Below, in pieces: positions 1 through 6,794 of a stretch of 12,228 nucleotides of DNA. This DNA is from Desulfobulbaceae bacterium (GTDB lineage Bacteria; Desulfobacterota; Desulfobulbia; Desulfobulbales; Desulfurivibrionaceae), in contig DOZO01000034.1 of the NCBI GenBank assembly GCA_003517965.1, forward strand, positions 6,773-19,000. The letters are read 5' to 3'. A program made the translations under genes and the position numbers. The notes under the pieces are model-generated. The model saw only the letters and a program-made list of their open reading frames with translations, ran no database searches and was not told the DNA's origin. Within the stretch, counting starts at the first letter, position 1. Every line of letters begins with the position of its first letter.

Positions 1-106
1 GGTGCTGCTGAACGCTTACAGGAGATTAGAGTACTTATTGCACATGAGCAGGCCGATGACAAAGCAGATGTGGTGCTGCTGAACGCTTACAGGAGATTAG
101 AGTACT
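1..106 (+). repeat. 35-base perfect direct repeat, two copies (1-35 and 72-106), upstream of nifU
   Basis: The same 35 bases occur at 1-35 and 72-106, giving a period of 71. The second copy ends exactly at the nifU ATG and carries its Shine-Dalgarno AGGAG (91-95, 11 bases before the start). The first copy has the same AGGAG (20-24) but is followed by unrelated sequence without a well-placed start codon. Both copies contain TGC TGC TGA followed by AACGCTTAC, so a reading frame ending in Cys-Cys-stop would close in each. The left boundary cannot be seen because copy one touches the window edge. The simplest reading is a tandem duplication of about 71 bases covering the end of an upstream gene and the nifU leader. 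An assembly artefact at a contig end would look the same. Confidence 0.9.
2..82 (+). other. possible 3' tail of an upstream gene or short leader ORF ending Trp-Cys-Cys-stop
   Basis: The frame starting at base 2 is open from the window edge to a TGA at 80-82, which lies inside the second 35-base repeat. Its last part, from the ATG at 44, reads MSRPMTKQMWCC. It could be the end of an upstream gene, a short leader peptide, or noncoding sequence created by the duplication. The frame starting at base 1 is also open, to a TGA at 169-171, overlapping nifU. Neither resembles a family I recognise, so coding status is unresolved. Confidence 0.2.
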
Positions 107-940
107 ATGTGGGAATATACAGACAAGGTTCGGGATCATTTCATGAATCCCCGCAATGTGGGGGAAATTGAAAATGCGGACGGGATCGGTGAGGTCGGCT
201 CCCTGGCCTGTGGCGATGCCCTTAAACTTTTTCTTAAGCTGGACGATAACGAGCGGATTGTCGAGGCCAAGTTTCAGACCTTCGGCTGCGCCAGCGCCAT
301 CGCCTCATCCTCCGCCCTTACCGAGATAATCAAGGGGATGACTCTTGATGAGGCGGCCACGGTTACCAATCAGGATATCGCCGAATATCTCGGCGGCCTG
401 CCCAAGGAAAAAATGCACTGCTCGGTGATGGGCAGAGAGGCGCTCGAAGCCGCCATTGCCAACTATCGCGGCATCCCCCTGCCCATGGCGGAAGGGGAGG
501 TGGTCTGCGAATGCTTCGGGGTGACCGATCTTGAGGTCAAGCGGGCCATCGAGGAAAACAAGCTTAAGACTGTTGAGGAAATCACCAACTTTACCAAGGC
601 CGGCGGCGGCTGCGGCAAATGCCTCGACCGCCTGGCAGAGATTCTCCGGGAGACCCTGCATGAGGCTATGCCGCTGATCCCCGACCGGCGGCCAGGGCGG
701 CTCACCACCATCCAGAAGATCAAGCGGATCGAGGAGGTGCTCGAACGGGAGGTCCGCCCCGCCCTGCGCAAGGACGGCGGCGATATCGAACTGATCGACG
801 TGGACGGCGATTTTGTCATCGTCTCCCTGCGCGGCGCTTGCGGCACCTGCAAGAAATCGCAGACCACTCTTAAGGAGTATGTGGAAAAGAAGCTGCGCGA
901 ACAGGTGCTGGATACCCTGATTGTCGAGGAGGGCAAATAA
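107..940 (+). CDS. nifU: NifU Fe-S cluster scaffold protein, full three-domain form
   Basis: Assembles Fe-S clusters from iron and from sulfur supplied by NifS, and hands them to client proteins in the cytoplasm. At 277 residues it is full-length NifU. The IscU-like scaffold (about 1-125) has ligand cysteines C35 (in LACGD), C61 (in FGCAS) and C105 (in HCSVMG). The central BFD-type [2Fe-2S] domain (about 131-182) has C134, C136, C169 and C172. The C-terminal Nfu domain (about 200-277) has the CGTC pair C245/C248. The start MWEYTDKV matches the family N-terminus and has AGGAG 11 bases upstream. Its TAA overlaps the nifS ATG by one base, implying translational coupling. No nif structural genes are visible, so a housekeeping Fe-S role, as in other anaerobes using NifUS, is more likely than a dedicated nitrogenase role. 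Confidence 0.97.
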   Translation: MWEYTDKVRDHFMNPRNVGEIENADGIGEVGSLACGDALKLFLKLDDNERIVEAKFQTFGCASAIASSSALTEIIKGMTLDEAATVTNQDIAEYLGGLPKEKMHCSVMGREALEAAIANYRGIPLPMAEGEVVCECFGVTDLEVKRAIEENKLKTVEEITNFTKAGGGCGKCLDRLAEILRETLHEAMPLIPDRRPGRLTTIQKIKRIEEVLEREVRPALRKDGGDIELIDVDGDFVIVSLRGACGTCKKSQTTLKEYVEKKLREQVLDTLIVEEGK

Positions 941-2154
941 TGAATACGGTTTATATGGACAATAACGCCACTACCCGGGTTGCCCCGGAGGTGGTCGAGG
1001 TCATGCTTCCGTATTATTCCGAGCTATATGGTAATCCTTCCAGTATGCACACCTTCGGCGGTCAGGTGGGTCGGGCGGTTGAAGAGGCCAGGGGCAAGAT
1101 CGCCTCGTTGCTTGGCGCCCAGCCCGACGAACTGACCTTTACCAGCTGCGGCACGGAGTCCGACTCCACCGCCATTCACTCCGCTCTGCAGTCCTTCCCG
1201 GAAAAACGGCATATCGTTACCACCAGGGTCGAGCATCCGGCGGTGAAAAATCTCTGCGAGAGTCTGGATAAACTCACCGGCCACAAGCACCGGATCACCC
1301 AGTTGCCGGTGAACAGTGATGGCACCCTTGACCTCAAGCTCTACGCCGAGAGCCTCACGGACGAAACCGCCATTGTCAGCGCCATGTGGGCCAACAACGA
1401 GACCGGGGTTATCTTTCCTATCAAGGAAATGGCCGAAATTGCCAAAAGCAGGGGGATTTTGTTTCACACCGACGCGGTGCAGGCGGTGGGGAAAATTCCC
1501 ATCGACCTGTCACAAGTACCGATTGATTTCCTCTCGCTTTCCGGGCATAAACTACATGCCCCCAAGGGGATTGGCGTTCTCTATGTCCGCAAGGGTACGC
1601 CTTTTGTCCCCTTTATTATCGGCGGGCATCAGGAACATGGCCGTCGGGGCGGCACGGAAAACGTCGCCTCCATCGTCGGCCTTGGCAAGGCCTGTGAGCT
1701 GGCGGCCCGGCAGATGCAGGATGAAAATACCAGGGTGAAGGCCCTGCGGGACAAACTGGAGGATGGGCTGCTGGCCAGTATTCCCAGCTCCCTGCTCAAC
1801 GGGCATAAGACCCTGCGCTTGCCCAATACGACCAATATCAGTTTTGAGTATGTGGAGGGCGAGGCGATTCTCCTGCATCTTGATCGTTTCGGGATTTGCG
1901 CCTCATCCGGTTCCGCCTGCACCTCCGGGTCGCTTGAGCCTTCGCATGTTATGCGGGCCATGGGCGTGCCTTTTACCGCGGCGCACGGCTCGATCCGCCT
2001 GAGTCTCAGCGTGTACAACACCGAGGCTGAGGTGGATTTTGTGCTGGAAAAATTACCCCCGGTCATCGCCCAGCTTCGCGAGATGTCGCCCTTCTGGCAG
2101 GGCGAACATAAAGGTAAAACCGGCGGCACTCAGTGTGCGTGCAGTTGCTCCTAA
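940..2154 (+). CDS. nifS: NifS cysteine desulfurase (PLP-dependent)
   Basis: Converts L-cysteine to alanine and passes persulfide sulfur to NifU. It is 404 residues long, normal for the NifS/IscS class. The N-terminus VYMDNNATT is the family signature. The PLP-binding lysine is K204 in SLSGHKLHAPKG, H99 is in RVEHPAV, and the aspartate that pairs with the PLP ring is D178 in HTDAVQ. The catalytic cysteine is C327 in SSGSACTSG, a group I (NifS/IscS) loop. The start overlaps the nifU stop (TAATG), so the two are translated together. The C-terminus ends in QCACSCS, with three cysteines in the last six residues (C399, C401, C403). This tail lies beyond the catalytic fold, and its role in metal or sulfur handling is unknown. 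thyX follows after 13 bases. Confidence 0.97.
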   Translation: MNTVYMDNNATTRVAPEVVEVMLPYYSELYGNPSSMHTFGGQVGRAVEEARGKIASLLGAQPDELTFTSCGTESDSTAIHSALQSFPEKRHIVTTRVEHPAVKNLCESLDKLTGHKHRITQLPVNSDGTLDLKLYAESLTDETAIVSAMWANNETGVIFPIKEMAEIAKSRGILFHTDAVQAVGKIPIDLSQVPIDFLSLSGHKLHAPKGIGVLYVRKGTPFVPFIIGGHQEHGRRGGTENVASIVGLGKACELAARQMQDENTRVKALRDKLEDGLLASIPSSLLNGHKTLRLPNTTNISFEYVEGEAILLHLDRFGICASSGSACTSGSLEPSHVMRAMGVPFTAAHGSIRLSLSVYNTEAEVDFVLEKLPPVIAQLREMSPFWQGEHKGKTGGTQCACSCS

Positions 2155-2167
2155 AGAGGATAACAAC

Positions 2168-3121
2168 ATGAAGGTTATACCGGCTTCGTTTCAGATACTT
2201 GAGGAACTGGACCATCAGAGCCTGGCGGTGCGCATCGAGGCGTGTGGTCGTCTGTGCTATAAATCAGAGGATAAAATAAGTGAGGATTCGGCCGAGCCTT
2301 TTGTAAAGGGGATTGTCAAGCACGGCCATAATTCGGTGCTGGAGATGGCGGCCCTTACCCTGCGGGTTGAGATTGACAGCGAATCGCTGGTCAGCCAGTT
2401 TTTGAGTGTGATCCCAAAATTTATCCAGTTCGACCGGCTTGAAAAAAAGGTACTGCTCATCACCGGGACGATCCGGGCTTTTCGTGAACTGGCTCGCGAT
2501 TATGGCAAGGTCAAGCTGATCAAGGCCATGGCCTGGCATCTGGCCGCCTCGTATCCACTCTTCTTTTTTGATCTGGCCCCGAAACGCGGCTGGCTCCCTC
2601 AGGATGGGGTGAATGTTACCCGGCTATTACGTGCCGAGGTCGATGCTCTTCCTCCTGAGCTGCTGGTAAAACATCGTTATCTGGCAGTGCGCTTTATTAC
2701 CAACCGGGCCGTGACCCATGAGCTGGTTCGGCACCGTCCCTGTTCTTTTTTGCAGGAAAGCCAGCGCTACTGCCGCTATGCTGATGACAAGTTCGGCAAC
2801 GAGCTCACCTTTATCGCCCCGATGTTTTTTGCCGAGGGCAGTAAGGAATATAAACTCTGGGAAAGGGCGATGCTGGAGACGGAGAAGATCTATCTGGAAC
2901 TGCTGGCCACCTCTTCGCCTCAGGCCGCCCGCACCGTATTGCCTAACTCCTGCAAGACTGAGATCATTGTTTTTGCCAATCTGCTGGAGTGGCTGCATAT
3001 CTTCCGGCTGCGCACCCCAAAGAATGCTGAACCTTCCATGCGCGAGGTGATGATTCCGCTGGCTGGGGAGTTTGGTCGGAGGTTTTCGGCGGTGGTTGGG
3101 GAGTTTGGGGTGGGGGAGTGA
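2168..3121 (+). CDS. thyX: FAD-dependent thymidylate synthase ThyX
   Basis: Makes dTMP from dUMP using methylene-tetrahydrofolate and NAD(P)H through FAD. The defining motif RHRxxSxxxxSxRY is intact at residues 188-201 (RHRPCSFLQESQRY). An upstream HGHNSVLEMA segment (52-61) matches the FAD-binding HxxS/E region. ARTVLPNSCKTE (254-265) and LEWLHIFRLR (273-282) match the C-terminal dUMP/FAD region. At 317 residues it is longer than the common 215-260 residue ThyX; the extra length lies between the N-terminal motif and the RHR signature (about 95-165). The chosen ATG has AGAGGA at 2155-2160, seven bases upstream; earlier in-frame codons fall inside nifS and lack support. It sits 13 bases after nifS, so it is probably in the same transcript. 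The C-terminal tail (AGEFG...VGEFGVGE) is Gly-rich and encoded by G-rich DNA. Confidence 0.96.
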   Translation: MKVIPASFQILEELDHQSLAVRIEACGRLCYKSEDKISEDSAEPFVKGIVKHGHNSVLEMAALTLRVEIDSESLVSQFLSVIPKFIQFDRLEKKVLLITGTIRAFRELARDYGKVKLIKAMAWHLAASYPLFFFDLAPKRGWLPQDGVNVTRLLRAEVDALPPELLVKHRYLAVRFITNRAVTHELVRHRPCSFLQESQRYCRYADDKFGNELTFIAPMFFAEGSKEYKLWERAMLETEKIYLELLATSSPQAARTVLPNSCKTEIIVFANLLEWLHIFRLRTPKNAEPSMREVMIPLAGEFGRRFSAVVGEFGVGE

Positions 3122-3209
3122 TTCTGCTGAAGAGCAAACGGAAAAAAACGGCGGTGACAATTTCTCTATTATTATTAAAGCCACAATCTAAAGGAAAAGC
3201 CACTTCACG

Positions 3210-3216
3210 AAGGAGG
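3210..3216 (+). promoter_or_regulatory. strong Shine-Dalgarno AAGGAGG fixing the start of the lipoprotein gene
   Basis: AAGGAGG lies eight bases before the ATG at 3225. This favours that ATG over the in-frame GTG at 3216, which overlaps the Shine-Dalgarno itself. Confidence 0.75.
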
Positions 3217-3224
3217 TGTTGCCG

Positions 3225-3647
3225 ATGTTGCGCATGATGAGTTGCCTGTTAGCGTTAATTGTAATGTTGCAAGGGTGTGTAAGCGCCATAAACTATAAAG
3301 ATCCCAATCTTACACTCAATGACTTTACCGAACAAATGGCAGGAAACCGCAGTCCCCAAAGCTGGAACGGCAAACAGAGCAGTGAGTGTACATACGTTAC
3401 CCAAGTCAGGCGGCAGTTTCCTTCGAGGAATAGTGGATCTTCTGCCAATGATCCTGTCGATTCTATTATCAAAGAGTATGAGCGTTATTGTACCGTCACT
3501 AAGGGCGGAAGTTTCGTTCGGGGCATTAATTCGTGCGGGGATCACGATGGGAACGAATTGTTTTCAGTTAAGTTAGACAGCAGGCCAGAACAAGAGTTTT
3601 ACTTGCAGATGACTGGAAGTCCTACCAGTATGGAAATATTATTGTGA
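3225..3647 (+). CDS. putative lipoprotein, N-terminal part of a probably frameshifted gene
   Basis: Family not recognised. The product is 140 residues with a short lipoprotein signal peptide: MLRMMSC start, hydrophobic core LLALIVM and lipobox LQGC with C18 as the lipidation site, so an outer- or inner-membrane-anchored periplasmic protein is expected. The mature part has further cysteines in SECTY, ERYCTV and NSCGDH. A perfect Shine-Dalgarno supports the start. The last dozen residues (about MTGSPTSMEILL) do not read like the rest. In the alternative frame the same bases give DDWKSYQYGNIIV, which runs straight into the next reading frame. This looks like a one-base loss around 3595-3645 that split one gene of about 387 codons. 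Base composition is clearly more AT-rich than nifS or fhs. No terminator separates it from thyX, 103 bases upstream. Confidence 0.7.
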   Translation: MLRMMSCLLALIVMLQGCVSAINYKDPNLTLNDFTEQMAGNRSPQSWNGKQSSECTYVTQVRRQFPSRNSGSSANDPVDSIIKEYERYCTVTKGGSFVRGINSCGDHDGNELFSVKLDSRPEQEFYLQMTGSPTSMEILL

Positions 3648-4387
3648 CAACTACTTTGCCGGTTGCCAGTGAGGTTAAAAAGGATAATTTCCGCTTCTCA
3701 AAAGAAGCCGTCATAACACCGCATGTGATCGATGAGAGCGGTTATTACGAAAACGAAACTTTGGCAACGTACAGCTTGGTCCCAAAAACGATCTTGTCGT
3801 GCAACACAAAAAGTGAGGATTTGAGTTATTCCTTGCAGACGGTTTTGTCTTCAGTGGTTGTGGGTGGTAAAAAAAAATATGTTATCATGAAAGAACCTTT
3901 GCCTGACGTTGTTAGGTACAGCGGAAATCGATACCAATTAAATCCTGAAATAATTGTAAAAAAGCGGATTTTCACTGAACTCTATCCGAAAAAAGAGGTT
4001 TTCAAAGATGGTGGTGTCGAGTTCAAGATTATGTCTGTAGACCTAGTGTCAGGCACGGCTAATATTGAGATTAGCAACAATACTAAAACGTATGTAGACT
4101 TCAATGGCTTGTCCCTGCATTTCGGTGGAAAGGTATTTGTTGCATCGGACAAAGAAGCCATCCCGCCTAAATCTCAGACTGTCAGATATGTTAATTTTGG
4201 TAAATTTTACGGGTTTAGCAATGAGATATTCTATGCTGGGGGTGGCCGTATTGCTACCGACAAAAAAACGGCGCAGTCTACAATGCTTGAGCTTGGCATT
4301 TCGACGAAGCTTCGCATTGACGGGAAAGAATCGACTTTTCTGAAGACACACCAATATATCCTCGCAAATATCATCAAGCAGAATTAG
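3644..4387 (+). CDS. hypothetical protein, likely C-terminal part of the frameshifted lipoprotein gene
   Basis: Family not recognised. 247 codons from a GTG that overlaps the preceding TGA (GTGA). No Shine-Dalgarno is visible and there is no signal peptide or membrane segment. Protein-like sequence continues upstream of the GTG in this frame (ADDWKSYQYGNII), back to about 3602; the frame is closed by a TAA at 3569-3571. This suggests the GTG is not a true start and the segment is the distal part of the lipoprotein beginning at 3225. The sequence is rich in beta-prone stretches (GTANIEISNNTKTYVDF, LSLHFGGKVFVAS), which would suit a periplasmic beta-sandwich domain; this is a guess. Coupled re-initiation at GTGA is the alternative. 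Codon use is AT-rich like the first part. Confidence 0.6.
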   Translation: MTTTLPVASEVKKDNFRFSKEAVITPHVIDESGYYENETLATYSLVPKTILSCNTKSEDLSYSLQTVLSSVVVGGKKKYVIMKEPLPDVVRYSGNRYQLNPEIIVKKRIFTELYPKKEVFKDGGVEFKIMSVDLVSGTANIEISNNTKTYVDFNGLSLHFGGKVFVASDKEAIPPKSQTVRYVNFGKFYGFSNEIFYAGGGRIATDKKTAQSTMLELGISTKLRIDGKESTFLKTHQYILANIIKQN

Positions 4388-4480
4388 GTCTGGTTAACGG
4401 CTATGCAGCGTAACCCGATCTGCCGTGCTTCCGTCTGCGTGATCACATGACCTGTGACAAAAAAAGAAGGGATGTCTGGC

Positions 4481-4711
4481 ATGCAAGATGAAAATGAAAA
4501 GACTCCCTGGTACTTCCGAACATCCTTCATCATTATCGCCTTTTGTTCCGTGGGGCCGCTGGCCCTGCCTATGGTCTGGTGGCGGCCGCAAACCTCTTTG
4601 GTCTGGAAAATCTGTATCACCATCTTAACCCTGGTGCTCAGTTATTATCTGTATCAGGCTACGATGGAATCCCTGCGGACTCTCAGGGAATATTACAAGC
4701 TGCTTGGCTGA
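4481..4711 (+). CDS. small two-helix membrane protein of unknown function
   Basis: A 76-residue product with a polar N-terminus (MQDENEKTPWYF). Two hydrophobic segments follow, about residues 14-35 (SFIIIAFCSVGPLALPMVWW) and 40-59 (LVWKICITILTLVLSYYLYQ), then a charged C-terminal helix (ESLRTLREYYK). This pattern fits a small inner-membrane hairpin protein with both ends on one side. The start at 4481 is preferred because AAGAAGG (4464-4470) sits ten bases upstream. An ATG at 4472 abuts the Shine-Dalgarno, and a GTG at 4454 lies before it. I do not recognise a named family. It stands alone between the frameshifted lipoprotein and fhs. Confidence 0.6.
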   Translation: MQDENEKTPWYFRTSFIIIAFCSVGPLALPMVWWRPQTSLVWKICITILTLVLSYYLYQATMESLRTLREYYKLLG

Positions 4712-4782
4712 CCTCATCCTGTTTTTTGTTTAAGGGTTTCTACCTATTGTTTTCCTGTCTGCAATCCGGTAATTTTGCAAGG

Positions 4783-4890
4783 TTTGATGGCCTCGAAAAA
4801 AGCCGCTCCGCCATCGGTTTTAACGGTGTAACCTGTTAATATTGTGTTGCGGACCTGTGGATTTTTTACTTGTTTTGCGAGTGCATCAGG
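4783..4890. repeat. imperfect inverted-repeat element (about 108 bases), possible dispersed MITE-like repeat
   Basis: Two 20-base arms, 4783-4802 and 4871-4890, are imperfect inverted copies: 13 of 20 positions match, with the shared core TGATG--CTCG-AAAA. Between them is GGTTTTAACGGTGTAACC, itself weakly self-complementary. The outer motif recalls short repeats of the form TGATGxxxTCGxAAAAAG seen scattered in intergenic DNA of Desulfobacterota; this is from memory and not checked. No transposase is present. It occupies the gap between the small membrane protein and fhs. Confidence 0.5.
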
Positions 4891-4927
4891 TTTTGTTCTG
4901 TTTCTTTCCGTAGCGTAATCATTATTT

Positions 4928-4944
4928 TCACTTTTCAAAAGTGA
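4928..4944. promoter_or_regulatory. perfect 17-base palindrome upstream of fhs, candidate operator
   Basis: TCACTTTTCAAAAGTGA has 8-base arms around a central C and lies 58 bases before the fhs ATG. A one-base loop makes it a poor RNA hairpin, so a binding site for a dimeric regulator is more likely than a terminator. No clear sigma-70 boxes could be placed around it, so this is a candidate only. Confidence 0.4.
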
Positions 4945-5002
4945 CGCAGTTATTGGAATTTGACCAGCATTACAACCAAAAAACACTAAGAAGGAGAACG
5001 AA

Positions 5003-6766
5003 ATGGCTTTTGATGCGGTGAATATGGCGGACTGGCAGATTTCCGAGGCTGCCGAAAAGAACATGCCTACCCCTGAGGAGTGGCGAGACAAATTAGGGCT
5101 CGAGAAATACGAAATTCTCCCCATGGGCCGGTTGGCCAAGCTCGATTTTCTTAAAATCATCAACCGTCTCAAAGATAAGCCGGACGGCAAGTACATCGAG
5201 GTAACCGCGATTACCCCAACCCCGCTGGGCGAAGGAAAGTCCACCACCTCCTGCGGTCTGATGGAAGGTCTGGGCAAGCGCGGTAAGCTTGCCGGCGGTT
5301 CCCTGCGCCAGCCTTCCGGCGGCCCGACCATGAACGTCAAGGGGACGGCGGCAGGCGGCGGCAATTCCCTCTTGATCCCGATGACTGAGTTCTCCTTGGG
5401 ATTGACCGGGGATATCAACGACATCATGAACGCCCACAACCTGGGCATGGTGGCCATGACCTCCCGCATGCAGCATGAGCGGAACTATAACGATGAGCAG
5501 CTGGCCCGCTTGACCGGGATGCGGCGGTTGGACATCGACCCCACCCGGGTGGAATTCGGTTGGGTAATCGACTTCTGCGCTCAGGCTCTGCGCAATATCG
5601 TCATCGGCCTCGGCGGCCGGACGGACGGGTACACCATGCAGTCAAAATTCGGCATCGCCGTAGGTTCGGAACTGATGGCCATCCTCGCCATTGCCACCGA
5701 CCTGGCCGACCTGAAGGAACGGATCAACAACATCACCGTGGCCTTCGACAAGAGCGGCAAGCCGGTCACCTGCCGCGACCTGGAAGTCGGCAACGCCATG
5801 GTCGCCTTCATGCGCAACACCATCAACCCGACCCTGATGTGCACCGCCGAGTACAACCCCTGCCTGGTCCACGCCGGACCTTTCGCCAATATCGCCGTCG
5901 GTCAGTCTTCGATCATCGCCGATCGGGTGGCCCTGAAACTCTTTGAATACAACGTCACTGAGTCTGGCTTTGCCGCTGATATCGGTTTCGAGAAATTCTG
6001 GAACGTCAAATGCCGCTATTCCGGGCTCAAACCGCATGTCTCCGTGCTCACCGCCACCATCCGCGCCTTGAAGATGCACGGCGGCGGGCCTAAAGTCGTG
6101 CCGGGCAAGCCTCTCGATGCCGCCTATACCAAGGAAAACATCGGGCTGGTCGAGAAGGGCTGCGAGAACATGGTGCATCTGATCAACGTGATCCGCAAGG
6201 CTGGGATCAACCCGGTGGTCTGCATCAACCGCTTCTATTCCGACACCGACGCAGAGTGCCGGGTGGTGCGCCGGATCGCCGAGGCGGCCGGGGCCCGTTG
6301 CGCCGAGTCCAAGCATTGGGAACTGGGTGGCGACGGGGCGCTCGAGTTTGCCGATGCGGTGATCGACGCCTGCAACGAAGAGAACGACTTCAAGTTCCTC
6401 TACCCGCTGGAGATGAAACTGCGCGACCGGGTTGAGCTGATCACCAAGGAAGTCTACGGCGGCGACGGGGTGGATTGGTCTCCGGAGGCCTTGACCAAGG
6501 CCAAGATGCTGGAGAATGATCCCCAGTATGCCGACTATGCCACCATGATGGTCAAGAGCCACTTGAGCCTGACGCATGATCCGACCCTCAAGGGCGTGCC
6601 CAAGGGCTGGCGTCTGCCGGTGCGGGATATCCTGATCTATTCCGGCGCCAAGTTCCTTTGCCCCTGTGCCGGCACGATCAGTCTGATGCCCGGCACCAGC
6701 TCAAATCCGGCCTTCCGCCGTATCGATGTCGACCCGGAAACCGGGAAGGTTTCAGGGCTGTTCTAA
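5003..6766 (+). CDS. fhs: formate--tetrahydrofolate ligase
   Basis: Joins formate to tetrahydrofolate with ATP, giving 10-formyl-THF. This is the entry step of the methyl branch of the Wood-Ljungdahl pathway, and also a source of one-carbon units for purines and, after reduction, for ThyX and TrmFO. The ATP-binding P-loop is TPTPLGEGKSTT (71-82). Conserved blocks follow: LRQPSGGPTMNVKGTAAGGG, FSLGLTGDINDI, LTGMRRLDIDP, AEYNPCLVHAGPFANIAVGQSS (split here for length: NPCLVHAGPF and ANIAVGQSS), CRYSGLKPHVSVLTATIRALK and CAGTISLMPG near the end. At 587 residues it is some 30 longer than the common bacterial enzyme, mostly in the N-terminal stretch before the P-loop. AAGGAG at 4991-4996, six bases before ATG, fixes the start. 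It is monocistronic: a long leader precedes it and a strong terminator follows. Confidence 0.97.
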   Translation: MAFDAVNMADWQISEAAEKNMPTPEEWRDKLGLEKYEILPMGRLAKLDFLKIINRLKDKPDGKYIEVTAITPTPLGEGKSTTSCGLMEGLGKRGKLAGGSLRQPSGGPTMNVKGTAAGGGNSLLIPMTEFSLGLTGDINDIMNAHNLGMVAMTSRMQHERNYNDEQLARLTGMRRLDIDPTRVEFGWVIDFCAQALRNIVIGLGGRTDGYTMQSKFGIAVGSELMAILAIATDLADLKERINNITVAFDKSGKPVTCRDLEVGNAMVAFMRNTINPTLMCTAEYNPCLVHAGPFANIAVGQSSIIADRVALKLFEYNVTESGFAADIGFEKFWNVKCRYSGLKPHVSVLTATIRALKMHGGGPKVVPGKPLDAAYTKENIGLVEKGCENMVHLINVIRKAGINPVVCINRFYSDTDAECRVVRRIAEAAGARCAESKHWELGGDGALEFADAVIDACNEENDFKFLYPLEMKLRDRVELITKEVYGGDGVDWSPEALTKAKMLENDPQYADYATMMVKSHLSLTHDPTLKGVPKGWRLPVRDILIYSGAKFLCPCAGTISLMPGTSSNPAFRRIDVDPETGKVSGLF

Positions 6767-6794
6767 AACAACCGTTTATCCCTCTTCTCATTGC

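Noticed and set aside
107..2154. Evidence for nitrogen fixation from nifU and nifS
   Set aside because: No nitrogenase genes are in view, and NifUS serve general Fe-S assembly in many anaerobes that do not fix nitrogen.
2039..2167. Upstream extension of thyX into nifS
   Set aside because: The extra 43 codons lie in nifS coding sequence, while the ATG at 2168 has a good Shine-Dalgarno and matches the family N-terminus.
3154..3178. GTGACA with AT-rich TATTAT/TATTAA as promoter of the lipoprotein gene
   Set aside because: Spacing is 7-13 bases instead of about 17 for any plausible pair of boxes.
4392..4415. GGTTA...TAACC inverted repeat after the frameshifted gene as a terminator
   Set aside because: Only five perfect pairs and no T run follow, so it does not meet terminator criteria.
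4744..5469. Minus-strand open frame (241 codons) from the inverted-repeat element into fhs
   Set aside because: Made of antisense fhs plus repeat sequence; the end reads through the intergenic element and is not a gene.
5642..6577. Long minus-strand open frame (311 codons) across fhs
   Set aside because: It is fully antisense to a clearly conserved gene, and its translation is the Gly/His/Asp/Val-rich type that results from reading GC-rich coding DNA backwards.
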